A stretch of 8,454 nt of DNA from Planctomycetota bacterium (GTDB lineage: Bacteria; Planctomycetota; UBA1135; GCA-002686595), in NCBI GenBank assembly GCA_028823185.1, contig JAPKBY010000054.1, positions 1 to 8,454 of the forward strand, read 5' to 3'. The position numbers and the translations under genes were made by a program. The notes under the pieces are model-generated. The model was not told the DNA's origin, did no database searches, and saw only the letters and a program-made list of their open reading frames with translations. This document shows, one piece after another, positions 1 to 5,582 of this stretch (position 1 is the stretch's first letter; each line of letters begins with the position of its first letter).

Positions 1-582
1 GTCAACTTAGCCGACGCCGCTCGACGACGTTACTTGGTCATGGATCTCGTCGTTGATGTCAGAAGCTATAACGAAGAGGCGACTAGGAGCTGGGTCTCTG
101 ATCCCATCTGCGTTAGCTACCTTGACCACGCGGTCAACTCGGTCGGGTCAGCAGCGACCATGGAAGAGGTCTATGACCTCACCGGTCCTGATGGCGTCCA
201 AGGGAAACTCTTCATGGAGCAGATTCGATCGTCAGTAGAGAAGGTCATCTTCGCCGTTCAGTTTGGTGATGCAATGGACCCGATGAACGCCGACTCTGAT
301 AGCGGTCTCGGTCCGGGTGTCTCCTCAAGACTCTCTACATTTCGCGGCCCGATCAGCAAGCACTCCATCTATTTGGACTGCATCGCACACACCGTTCAGT
401 TTGATGACGGCGCTGCATATTCCTTTGAAGGAACGGAAGATGACTTCCACGTCACAAACGCAGCGGGGAACTCTGTCTACATCGACGTCAGTGATCTCGA
501 GCTCGATTTCATCGGTGAGGTCCCCGTCGGTGTCAGCGGCAGGATCCTCTCCGTTCTAAAGCGCAAGTTCGTCGTTCAGTAA
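1..582 (+). CDS. Hypothetical protein (5' end outside window), with a segment resembling the FlgL outer domain
   Basis: The frame is open from base 1 to the TAA at 580-582, so the gene probably starts upstream; the first possible starts inside are TTG at 34 and ATG at 40. I do not recognise the family. No clear signal peptide or membrane segment is visible. The product is acidic, with an Asp/Ser/Gly-rich linker in the middle (around 262-345) and a C-terminal part with alternating beta-type hydrophobicity. That part contains DDFHVTNAAGNSVYIDVS, which resembles TNFVVTNEDGAEVHLDFS in the FlgL at the other end of this window. It ends in a short basic tail (LKRKFVVQ) and lacks the C-terminal helical region expected of a flagellar axial protein. 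It lies 20 bp upstream of fliM on the same strand, so it is probably co-transcribed with the switch genes. A flagellar role is inferred only from position and this motif. Confidence 0.6.
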   Translation, partial: VNLADAARRRYLVMDLVVDVRSYNEEATRSWVSDPICVSYLDHAVNSVGSAATMEEVYDLTGPDGVQGKLFMEQIRSSVEKVIFAVQFGDAMDPMNADSDSGLGPGVSSRLSTFRGPISKHSIYLDCIAHTVQFDDGAAYSFEGTEDDFHVTNAAGNSVYIDVSDLELDFIGEVPVGVSGRILSVLKRKFVVQ

Positions 583-602
583 AAACAAAGAGATAAACCT
601 CC

Positions 603-1508
603 GTGAAGCCCGACCTAAGTCAAGCCGAAGTAGAAGCGCTCCTCGGGGAAGAGGTGTGTGATCAAGACGTCATCGCGACGCGTGATTTTAACCGCCCGAT
701 GCGAGTCGGTCCCGCACAGCTCACCAGCATAAGAAAGAAGATCAGCTCTTCATTGCCCGCTGTTGAGCAAGGCATGATGACGCGCTTCGGCGGAGCCCTC
801 GCCCTAACACTCGTCCACATTGAAGAGACAACCCGAAGCTCTTTCCTCAGCAGCATTGATGACGACGGGTTCTTTGTTCAGTCGTTCACCGTTAACGGAC
901 AAAACGGTTGGGTCAGTTGGGCCCCCACGGATGCACGCCGGGTCATTGAGAAGAGCTTGGGCTGTGGCGGTGGCGCCGTAAGTGACACGCCCTTGTCTGG
1001 ACTAGAGCGCTCTCTCGCTGGCGGTTTCGCTACGGAGATCGCCGCTAAGCTCTCCTCTGAGCTCGGCTTCACAATGAGCGAAGGTGATCAATTCACCATG
1101 AAGCGTCTCTTACAAGCGAGCATCGACGCCTCCCCTGTCGATGACGAGCAGCGCCTCTCGATCACCCTCGAACTTTCAACGGACTCCTTCTCATCCAAGC
1201 TCTATCTCTACCTTCCGGGCGTGAAGCCGACAGAAGAGCAGCGCACTCAACGAGAGAGTCCTGACTCTTTGCCCGAGCATCTCAATGACGTTGAGGTCGT
1301 CTTGTCCGCTGAGCTGGCTTCTCTCGAGTTGCCCCTCCAAGAGTTTTTAAATCTCGAAGAAGGCGACGTCATCGCGCTCGGACCTAAGGGAGAAATGCAC
1401 GCGCTGCTCACGTTAGATGGGCACGCCGCAGGCACAGCCACTTATGGACGCGACGGGGAACGCCTCGCCCTCCAAGTCGAAGAGCTTCGTGTCCTACCGA
1501 CCAACTGA
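603..1508 (+). CDS. fliM: Flagellar motor switch protein FliM
   Basis: FliM is the middle protein of the flagellar C-ring. It binds phospho-CheY through its N-terminal peptide and sits between FliG and FliN at the cytoplasmic face of the motor. The 301-aa product begins MKPDLSQAEVEALL, which matches the FliM N-terminal CheY-binding peptide (LSQxEIDALL). Next comes DFNRP (residues 29-33), the usual entry to the middle CheC-like domain (about 35-210). This domain has a glycine-rich GCGGG at 120-124 in the position of the FliM GGxG element. A SpoA/FliMN_C domain follows at about 226-298. The protein is slightly shorter than typical FliM (about 330 aa). The start is GTG at 603, chosen because it places the peptide at the very N-terminus; an AAAGAG stretch lies about 12 nt upstream. 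It is followed after 18 bp by fliN, consistent with one transcript. Confidence 0.92.
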   Translation: MKPDLSQAEVEALLGEEVCDQDVIATRDFNRPMRVGPAQLTSIRKKISSSLPAVEQGMMTRFGGALALTLVHIEETTRSSFLSSIDDDGFFVQSFTVNGQNGWVSWAPTDARRVIEKSLGCGGGAVSDTPLSGLERSLAGGFATEIAAKLSSELGFTMSEGDQFTMKRLLQASIDASPVDDEQRLSITLELSTDSFSSKLYLYLPGVKPTEEQRTQRESPDSLPEHLNDVEVVLSAELASLELPLQEFLNLEEGDVIALGPKGEMHALLTLDGHAAGTATYGRDGERLALQVEELRVLPTN

Positions 1509-1526
1509 TTTACACACACACGCCGA

Positions 1527-1886
1527 ATGACCATGAAGAACAAAACAACAAGCGACGATCAGCAAATTGAAGATGCAGTCGACAACGCCACAGACGCAAT
1601 CCTCATGCAAGCGGAGCCGCTCACCGGAGGTTCCTCTACTGAGGACCCCATCGGCGTAGCCGGGCTGATGCACGTGCCTGTCCAGGTCACCGTCCAGCTT
1701 GGGAGCGCCAAGATGAACCTCTCCGACCTGATGCAGCTCGGTCCAGGCTCAATCTTAACCTTAGACCGCGAAGCTCATGAGCCCTGCGACATCCTCGTTA
1801 ATGGACGTGTCATCGCTCGCGGTGAAGTCGTCACCGTCGGAGAACTCTATGGCGTTCGGATCAGCGAGATCTGCTCTGCCAGTTGA
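1527..1886 (+). CDS. fliN: Flagellar motor switch protein FliN
   Basis: FliN forms the lower ring of the C-ring, supports switching, and docks the FliH-FliI export ATPase complex. The 119-aa product has a variable, acidic, probably disordered N-terminus (residues 1-45). A clear SpoA domain follows (about 47-116), with LMHVPVQVTVQLG, LGPGSILTLDR and the highly conserved NGRVIARGEVVTVGELYGVR. The length is typical of short FliN proteins. The ATG at 1527 is taken as the start; a second in-frame ATG lies at 1533 and neither has an obvious Shine-Dalgarno sequence (upstream is a CA-rich run), so the start is uncertain by two codons. It follows fliM by 18 bp. Its last 26 bases overlap the 3' end of the convergent oxidoreductase gene, so there is no intergenic space for a private terminator. 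Confidence 0.93.
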   Translation: MTMKNKTTSDDQQIEDAVDNATDAILMQAEPLTGGSSTEDPIGVAGLMHVPVQVTVQLGSAKMNLSDLMQLGPGSILTLDREAHEPCDILVNGRVIARGEVVTVGELYGVRISEICSAS

Positions 1887-2991
1887 GCGCCTCGCGGGAG
1901 GGGTCATATTCTTGACCGCTAAACCAGCCGCTCTCACCGTCTAAGATTCGTGCTGCTAAGCCCTCTGCGCACGCAGGAGCGAAGAGGGCTGCCTTCTCGC
2001 CAAAGGCACACGCCACCCACAGGCCCTGGGTTAAGAGGACCGGCCCAATGACCGGGCTCTTATCGGGCGCACGCCAGAGACAATGCCTACGCTCAAGTCT
2101 CCCCTGCTCGTTGTTTGAATCTTCTTCAGCGACCGCCAACAGCTCAGCCTCACTCTTGTCTTTGGCTATGACCCAAACTTGACCCCCCTGTTCAGGTAAA
2201 GCCGTTTCATCTGCACTCACTCTCGCCACCGCCTCAGATCGGTCCGGTTCCTCGACCTCAAAGTGGTTTTCGAATGCGCTGGCCGCTCCGCCCATTCCTA
2301 GCGCTTCGGATGAGAATAGATCTCTCATGGGCGCGTCTTCGCGAGCTGCGTCAGCCTCGATCCCTTCTACCTGCTTTCCATCGAAGCAAAGCTCTGTGCG
2401 CTCCTCTCTCTCAAGCACCAGCGTGGCACCGGGCGCTAGGGCCGCCGCTTCCGCGCCAGCCAAGATTATCTCCGTGGATGTGATCTCACCTTTGGAGGTC
2501 TTTACTCCAATGACCTTCCCGTTCTCAACCATGAGCTCTTCGGCGAGCTCGCCTCTGCGCACGATCGCACCGGCCTCTCGGGCGAGGGCCTCGAGAGCCA
2601 TCCCAGCGTTTTCTGTCGAGAGAGTCCCCGCGTCTTCATCGAGGAGCCTGTCCCCCTCTTTTCGAACTGACGCGCCGAGCTCTCTGAGCCGCTTCCAAAC
2701 CGAGCCGTCCATCTCCTTGCCGCTCTCGTAGACCAGGCCGCAAGCGTTCCAACCTGGGTCACGCCCCGTCGCTGCCCAGAGCCCACTCCAAAACCTGAGC
2801 CCATGTCTGGCCTCTAAGGCATGCCCACTCCCCTCAAGGTCATGGCAGCACAGCTCAAGCGCAGCAGGCTCTGAGGTGCCTCCTGAGATCAAGAGCACCG
2901 GCTCCCTGAGAGGGTTCGTTCTCCGAGCGAACTCTAGGGCGAGACACAGCGCTGTCGTCCCTGTTCCGATGATGACAATTCGAGCGCGCAT
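1861..2991 (-). CDS. FAD-dependent oxidoreductase, DAO family (divergent)
   Basis: This 376-aa protein probably binds FAD and oxidises an amine or amino-acid-like substrate. It resembles the D-amino acid oxidase/glycine oxidase/sarcosine oxidase superfamily (DAO fold). The N-terminus (RIVIIGTGTTALCLALEFAR, residues 4-23) is a Rossmann beta-alpha-beta unit with GxGxxA in place of the canonical GxGxxG. The central stretch NGKVIGVKTSKGEI...IILAGA (157-180) matches the second FAD-domain region. The C-terminus has the family pattern PDKSPVIGPV...LWVACAFGEKAALFAPACAEGLA (309-345), although the usual glycines there are partly replaced. The expected acidic residue at the end of beta-2 is not obvious (LLISGG). 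Cofactor binding may therefore be weakened and the substrate cannot be assigned. It is divergent from ispG and convergent with fliN. The ATG at 2991 has no strong ribosome-binding site. Confidence 0.75.
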   Translation of the reverse strand: MRARIVIIGTGTTALCLALEFARRTNPLREPVLLISGGTSEPAALELCCHDLEGSGHALEARHGLRFWSGLWAATGRDPGWNACGLVYESGKEMDGSVWKRLRELGASVRKEGDRLLDEDAGTLSTENAGMALEALAREAGAIVRRGELAEELMVENGKVIGVKTSKGEITSTEIILAGAEAAALAPGATLVLEREERTELCFDGKQVEGIEADAAREDAPMRDLFSSEALGMGGAASAFENHFEVEEPDRSEAVARVSADETALPEQGGQVWVIAKDKSEAELLAVAEEDSNNEQGRLERRHCLWRAPDKSPVIGPVLLTQGLWVACAFGEKAALFAPACAEGLAARILDGESGWFSGQEYDPSREALNWQSRSR

Positions 2992-3054
2992 TCGGCTGTG
3001 ATTCTAGCCTCCCTAGTCCCAGAGTCCTCCCTCCGCGAGTACTATGCCGGTCGA
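2992..3054. promoter_or_regulatory. Short divergent intergenic region, oxidoreductase / ispG
   Basis: These 63 bp separate the start codons of the minus-strand oxidoreductase and plus-strand ispG. They should hold both promoters unless these lie inside the coding regions. I see no convincing -35/-10 pair, and neither gene has a good Shine-Dalgarno sequence. An in-frame GTG at 2998 would extend IspG by 19 residues and fill most of the gap. Confidence 0.35.
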
Positions 3055-4188
3055 ATGATTCCCGAGCGCAAGACACGCAAGATCTACGTTCGCGGTCTCC
3101 CCATAGGTGGAGACGCGCCGATCGCTGTACAGAGCATGGCCGCCACGCAAACTCGTGACGTCCCGGCAACGCTCAGGCAAGTCCGCATCATCGAGGCGGC
3201 TGGCGCTGACCTCATACGCATCGCCGTCGACAGCAAAGAAGACGTCGCCTGCCTGGCGGAGATTCGGAGCCAAACAGAGGCCCTCCTCTCGGTGGACCTT
3301 CAAGAGAGCTACCGCCTCGTCACGGATGTCGCGCCACACGTAGACAAGATCCGATACAACCCTGGCCATCTCCATCATCACGAGAAGAGTCGCCCCATCG
3401 CTGACAAGGTCGCGTTCATTGCTGAGACAGCAGGTGAACATGGCTGCGCTATACGAATCGGAGTGAACGCTGGCTCTGTCGCTCCTGAATACAAAGAGCG
3501 CTTCGGTGATGACCATGTCGGCGCGATCGTCCAGTGCGCTGTAGATCACTGCGATCTGCTCGATGAGGTCTCTTTCAGAGATTACCTCGTCTCTATCAAA
3601 GACTCCGACCCGCGCCTCGTCATTCAGGCGAATCAGCGCTTCGCCGCAGAGCGCCCAGACGTACCTATTCACTTGGGAGTGACCGAAGCTGGAATGCCCC
3701 CGGACGGCATCATCAAAACCAGAATCGCCTTCGAGCAGCTCCTCTCTCGTGGCATCGGCGACACAATCCGCGTCTCATTGACTGTACCCTTCGACGACAA
3801 GGGCTCAGAGATCGTCGTGGGTCGCAGCATCCTCGCCGACATAGAAGCAGGGCGTTTCCGCAGCGTCCCCCCCAACTTCTTTGATGGCTTGAACATCATC
3901 GCCTGCCCCTCTTGCAGTCGCGTAGAGAATGAACGCTTCATAGAGCTCGCCGCTGAAGTGAAAGAGATGACTCAATACGCCAAGGAGCATGACTTGACCA
4001 TCGCTGTCATGGGTTGCCGGGTGAATGGGCCTGGCGAGACCGATGACGCCGACCTCGGCCTGTGGTGCGGACCTACTCGGGTGAACCTGAAGCGCGGCCC
4101 AGAAGATGCGGGCTCCTTCTCCTATGATGACGTCTTAGCAGCCCTGCAAGCAGAGCTCGACGCGCTCATTGGGCAACGGGCCTCCTAA
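3055..4188 (+). CDS. ispG: 4-hydroxy-3-methylbut-2-en-1-yl diphosphate synthase IspG (GcpE)
   Basis: IspG is a cytoplasmic [4Fe-4S] enzyme of the MEP isoprenoid pathway. It reductively converts 2-C-methyl-D-erythritol 2,4-cyclodiphosphate to HMBPP. The 377-aa product has the family N-terminus (KTRKIYVRGLPIGGDAPIAV, then QSM) and barrel motifs such as KIRYNPGH (98-105), RIGVNAGS (134-141) and LGVTEAG (207-213). The Fe-S domain carries ACPSCSR with Cys284 and Cys287, and GCRVNGPGE with Cys321 and Glu328, matching the three cluster ligands and the active-site Glu of E. coli IspG. The C-terminal stretch LGLWCGPTRVNLKRG is of the compact type that lacks the long E. coli tail. The ATG at 3055 is chosen because homologues start just before the KxTRxIYV motif; the GTG at 2998 would add an unrelated leader. 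Its stop overlaps the stop of the convergent membrane gene within a hairpin. Confidence 0.95.
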   Translation: MIPERKTRKIYVRGLPIGGDAPIAVQSMAATQTRDVPATLRQVRIIEAAGADLIRIAVDSKEDVACLAEIRSQTEALLSVDLQESYRLVTDVAPHVDKIRYNPGHLHHHEKSRPIADKVAFIAETAGEHGCAIRIGVNAGSVAPEYKERFGDDHVGAIVQCAVDHCDLLDEVSFRDYLVSIKDSDPRLVIQANQRFAAERPDVPIHLGVTEAGMPPDGIIKTRIAFEQLLSRGIGDTIRVSLTVPFDDKGSEIVVGRSILADIEAGRFRSVPPNFFDGLNIIACPSCSRVENERFIELAAEVKEMTQYAKEHDLTIAVMGCRVNGPGETDDADLGLWCGPTRVNLKRGPEDAGSFSYDDVLAALQAELDALIGQRAS

Positions 4189-4193
4189 GAGGC
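4180..4193. terminator. Inverted repeat spanning the overlapping stop codons of ispG and the convergent membrane gene
   Basis: The sequence GCCTC-CTAA-GAGGC forms a perfect 5-bp stem with a 4-nt loop. The loop CTAA is exactly the 4-bp overlap of the two convergent genes: TAA of ispG on the plus strand and TAG of the 2-TM gene on the minus strand. On the plus strand a pyrimidine-rich stretch follows (TCTTCGTCCTTCTTTA). It could be a short bidirectional terminator or mRNA 3'-end hairpin; the stem is short and there is no clean T-tract. Confidence 0.4.
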
Positions 4194-4439
4194 GTCTTCG
4201 TCCTTCTTTAGCACCCACGAGCCCACCAACAGGATCAGCATTCCGGCTGTAGCTTTCGCAGCGAGCGGTAAAAAGCCGCTGTGTGTCGCCTGCTTGATCT
4301 CCGTATAGGACCGTCGATTGGCGAAGTGAAGATTGGAAGGTGGCCCACCGATCGTGGTGTTACAAAACGCGAGCACTGCCCACAGCAAGACAGCGATGCC
4401 TGTTCCAACGAGAGCTCTCCCTAGATTACGTCGAGTCAC
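4185..4439 (-). CDS. Small hypothetical membrane protein with two TM segments
   Basis: I do not recognise a family. With the GTG start at 4439 the product has 84 residues. It has a basic N-terminus (TRRNLGR), a first membrane segment (about 9-26, ALVGTGIAVLLWAVLAFC), a loop of about 30 residues, a second hydrophobic segment (about 57-80, ending GMLILLVGSWVL) and a charged KKDEDAS tail. The topology is probably both ends in the cytoplasm. The reading frame is open upstream to an ATG at 4517 (110 aa), but that start would overlap the conserved end of the HMA gene by 68 bp. GTG 4439 begins 10 bp after the HMA stop, TTGs at 4463 and 4481 are other options, and no start has a clear Shine-Dalgarno. 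It follows the HMA gene on the same strand, so the two are probably co-expressed. A role in metal transport is conjecture. Confidence 0.55.
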   Translation of the reverse strand: MTRRNLGRALVGTGIAVLLWAVLAFCNTTIGGPPSNLHFANRRSYTEIKQATHSGFLPLAAKATAGMLILLVGSWVLKKDEDAS

Positions 4440-4449
4440 AAGCTTGATG

Positions 4450-4827
4450 TTATCGAAGCTCAACTGCGCTGTACTTATCAAAAGAGAGCGTCGAGAGGAG
4501 TCGCTCGGGTGCGACATCTTGACTCACGATCACTGAGAGCCGCTCCTCAAACAGATCGACCGCACATTCATCCACGCCTTCAAGCTCAGAGATGCGCGCA
4601 TGCAGCTTGCGCGTGCATGACTCACAGCACATTCCAGTGATGCGATAAGCGCGGAGCACCTCTCCGGCGCCTGGGCTTACATCGATGGTCGAGGGGATAT
4701 CAGACAGCACTGGAAGCTCAAGCGCCCTCTCTGCCCTGACTCGGTTATGCCTGATCGTTACCCCGAGCAAACCGGCTCCCATCAGGAGGACGAGCCCGGC
4801 TGTTATCTTGTGGTTATGCCTCTTCAA
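4450..4827 (-). CDS. Membrane-anchored heavy-metal-associated (HMA) domain protein
   Basis: The 125-aa product has a basic N-terminus (KRHNHK), one transmembrane or uncleaved signal segment (about 8-25, ITAGLVLLMGAGLLGVTI), a linker, and an HMA domain (about 59-124). The domain has the metal-binding loop GMCCESC (65-71), with Cys68 and Cys71 as the CxxC pair, then helix LHARISELEGVDECAVDL and a C-terminal strand YSAVEL. HMA domains bind Cu(I), Hg(II), Zn or Cd as chaperones or sensors. The anchor predicts that the domain lies on the outer side of the inner membrane, somewhat as in MerP. The start TTG 4827 is preferred because AGGAGA lies 5 nt upstream. The alternatives are ATG 4866 (weaker AGGA, longer spacing) and GTG 4932, which falls inside the hairpin after the regulator gene. 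The metal is unknown. Confidence 0.75.
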   Translation of the reverse strand: MKRHNHKITAGLVLLMGAGLLGVTIRHNRVRAERALELPVLSDIPSTIDVSPGAGEVLRAYRITGMCCESCTRKLHARISELEGVDECAVDLFEERLSVIVSQDVAPERLLSTLSFDKYSAVELR

Positions 4828-4920
4828 TGTGTCTCCTGTTGCTCGGGTTCTCCGCAGCGAGGACATTGTGTCAGCTTTGCTTCCTGCGCGCGCGACTCTT
4901 TCGCCTCTCTCTAAATACGG

Positions 4921-4959
4921 AAGCGCCCTCACGGAGCTGTGCTCTCCGTAAGGGCGCTT
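4921..4959 (-). terminator. Strong intrinsic-terminator-like hairpin after the HTH regulator gene
   Basis: AAGCGCCCT (4921-4929) pairs with AGGGCGCTT (4951-4959). After one C/A mismatch, ACGGAG (4931-4936) pairs with CTCCGT (4944-4949), leaving a 7-nt loop. It begins 21 nt after the TAA of the minus-strand regulator (4981-4983), a usual terminator position. There is only a weak U run on the minus-strand exit side (CCGTATTT), so termination efficiency is uncertain. It probably separates the regulator from the HMA gene. Confidence 0.65.
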
Positions 4960-4980
4960 GTTGAATTCCCTTTCCTGTTT

Positions 4981-5385
4981 TTAGAAGCGGTAGGCGACTT
5001 GCACGATCGGAGGAGGAGTTTCCTGCTCCCTCAATCTTGCTTCGTCTATCGCTCCCCTAGCCCGCATCACCCCTTGAGGGCCTGTTGCCCGTCGAGATTC
5101 CGTCGTTTGCGGTGCACCCTCTGTGGTACCTGGCTCAACTTCGATTCCCTTGGTCTCAAGGACCCTCGCCAACATCGGCGAGCGATCACAATAAGCCGCA
5201 AGGAGAAGCTCCGAGGAGTCGAGTCCCAATCTGTCTGCGATCTCTACGAGAACGCGATCAGAGGGATGTCGCATGCCGTGTTCCATCGCACGTACAAATG
5301 TGTACGAGAGACCCAGCCTGCGTGCGAATTGGACTCGCGACTCTTTGCCGCGCGTCCTCTGTAATATGTTTCCTAGTTTCATCAT
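4981..5385 (-). CDS. XRE-family helix-turn-helix transcriptional regulator
   Basis: The 134-aa protein starts with a Cro/C1-type HTH domain (about residues 3-63): LGNILQRTRG, then QFARRLGLSYTFVRAMEHG, which holds the two HTH helices, then HPSDRVLVEIADRLGLDSSE. The rest (70-134) is polar and probably disordered. It ends in PPPIVQVAYRF, an alternating hydrophobic strand with a terminal Phe, which is odd for a cytoplasmic regulator. Tandem ATGs at 5385 and 5382 follow AAGGGG (Shine-Dalgarno-like) by about 9 nt. It is divergent from the micro-ORF/gmhA unit and shares the intergenic region with it, so autoregulation or control of that unit is plausible. A strong hairpin follows its stop. Ligand, target and partner are unknown. 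Confidence 0.8.
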   Translation of the reverse strand: MMKLGNILQRTRGKESRVQFARRLGLSYTFVRAMEHGMRHPSDRVLVEIADRLGLDSSELLLAAYCDRSPMLARVLETKGIEVEPGTTEGAPQTTESRRATGPQGVMRARGAIDEARLREQETPPPIVQVAYRF

Positions 5386-5492
5386 GGTTAGTTACCCCTT
5401 CACACCTAAAACGAGATCTGGGGGTGTTTAGATCCCACTCCTCGGGAAATCCTCTCAGGCCACATCTGTAACTCTGTTAAATACAGGGGTTT
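5386..5492. promoter_or_regulatory. Divergent control region between the HTH gene and the gmhA unit, with inverted repeats
   Basis: This stretch must contain the start signals of the minus-strand regulator and the plus-strand micro-ORF/gmhA unit. It has CTGT-TAAAT-ACAG (5474-5486), an imperfect palindrome just before the micro-ORF start, and ACACC (5402-5406) facing GGTGT (5423-5427) near the regulator start. Both are candidate operators for the regulator. AT-rich TTAAAT at 5477-5482 could serve as a plus-strand -10, but I see no matching -35. Confidence 0.3.
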
Positions 5493-5582
5493 ATGCTATT
5501 TAAGGCTCTCGCACTTTCTTGGCTCATCTTAAGCTCAACACTGGTCCCCTTGACCCTTCAAGCGCAGAATGCCACCGCATGA
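5493..5582 (+). CDS. 29-codon signal-peptide-like small ORF coupled to gmhA
   Basis: An ATG at 5493 opens a 29-codon frame that ends in TGA at 5580-5582. That stop overlaps the gmhA ATG as ATGA (5579-5582), the classic translational-coupling arrangement. The product begins MLFKALALSWLILSS, continues hydrophobic, and ends LQAQNATA. This is a textbook signal peptide with a basic n-region, a hydrophobic h-region, and small residues at a possible signal peptidase site after LQA. AGGGG lies 3 nt upstream of the ATG, which is close but usable. It could be a secreted or membrane micro-peptide, a leader peptide controlling gmhA translation, or the remnant of a truncated secreted protein. The organised features make pure chance less likely, but there is no homology evidence. 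Confidence 0.45.
   Translation: MLFKALALSWLILSSTLVPLTLQAQNATA

Noticed and set aside
2327..2731. A 134-codon plus-strand frame inside the oxidoreductase gene
   Set aside because: Ser/Pro/Arg-rich product typical of an antisense shadow; the minus-strand frame has the DAO motifs.
3013..3672. A 219-codon open frame on the minus strand opposite ispG
   Set aside because: It lies almost wholly antisense to well-conserved ispG codons. Its product has no recognisable domain, and codon structure of ispG explains the open frame.
4828..4932. Upstream GTG start (4932) for the HMA gene
   Set aside because: The GTG lies inside the terminator-like hairpin, and the extra residues are Arg-rich and featureless; TTG 4827 has a better ribosome-binding site.
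4939..5471. Plus-strand frames of 141 and 128 codons opposite the HTH gene
   Set aside because: They are Arg/Ser/Cys-rich without domains and overlap the regulator, whose HTH motif is clear.
5466..5486. LexA/SOS-box reading of CTGT...ACAG
   Set aside because: The E. coli-type box needs 8 bases between CTGT and ACAG; here the spacings are 5 or 13, and the adjacent genes are not SOS genes.
5519..5578. N-terminal extension of GmhA from the TTG at 5519
   Set aside because: The added 20 residues do not match GmhA N-termini, and the same bases encode the signal-peptide-like ORF in another frame.
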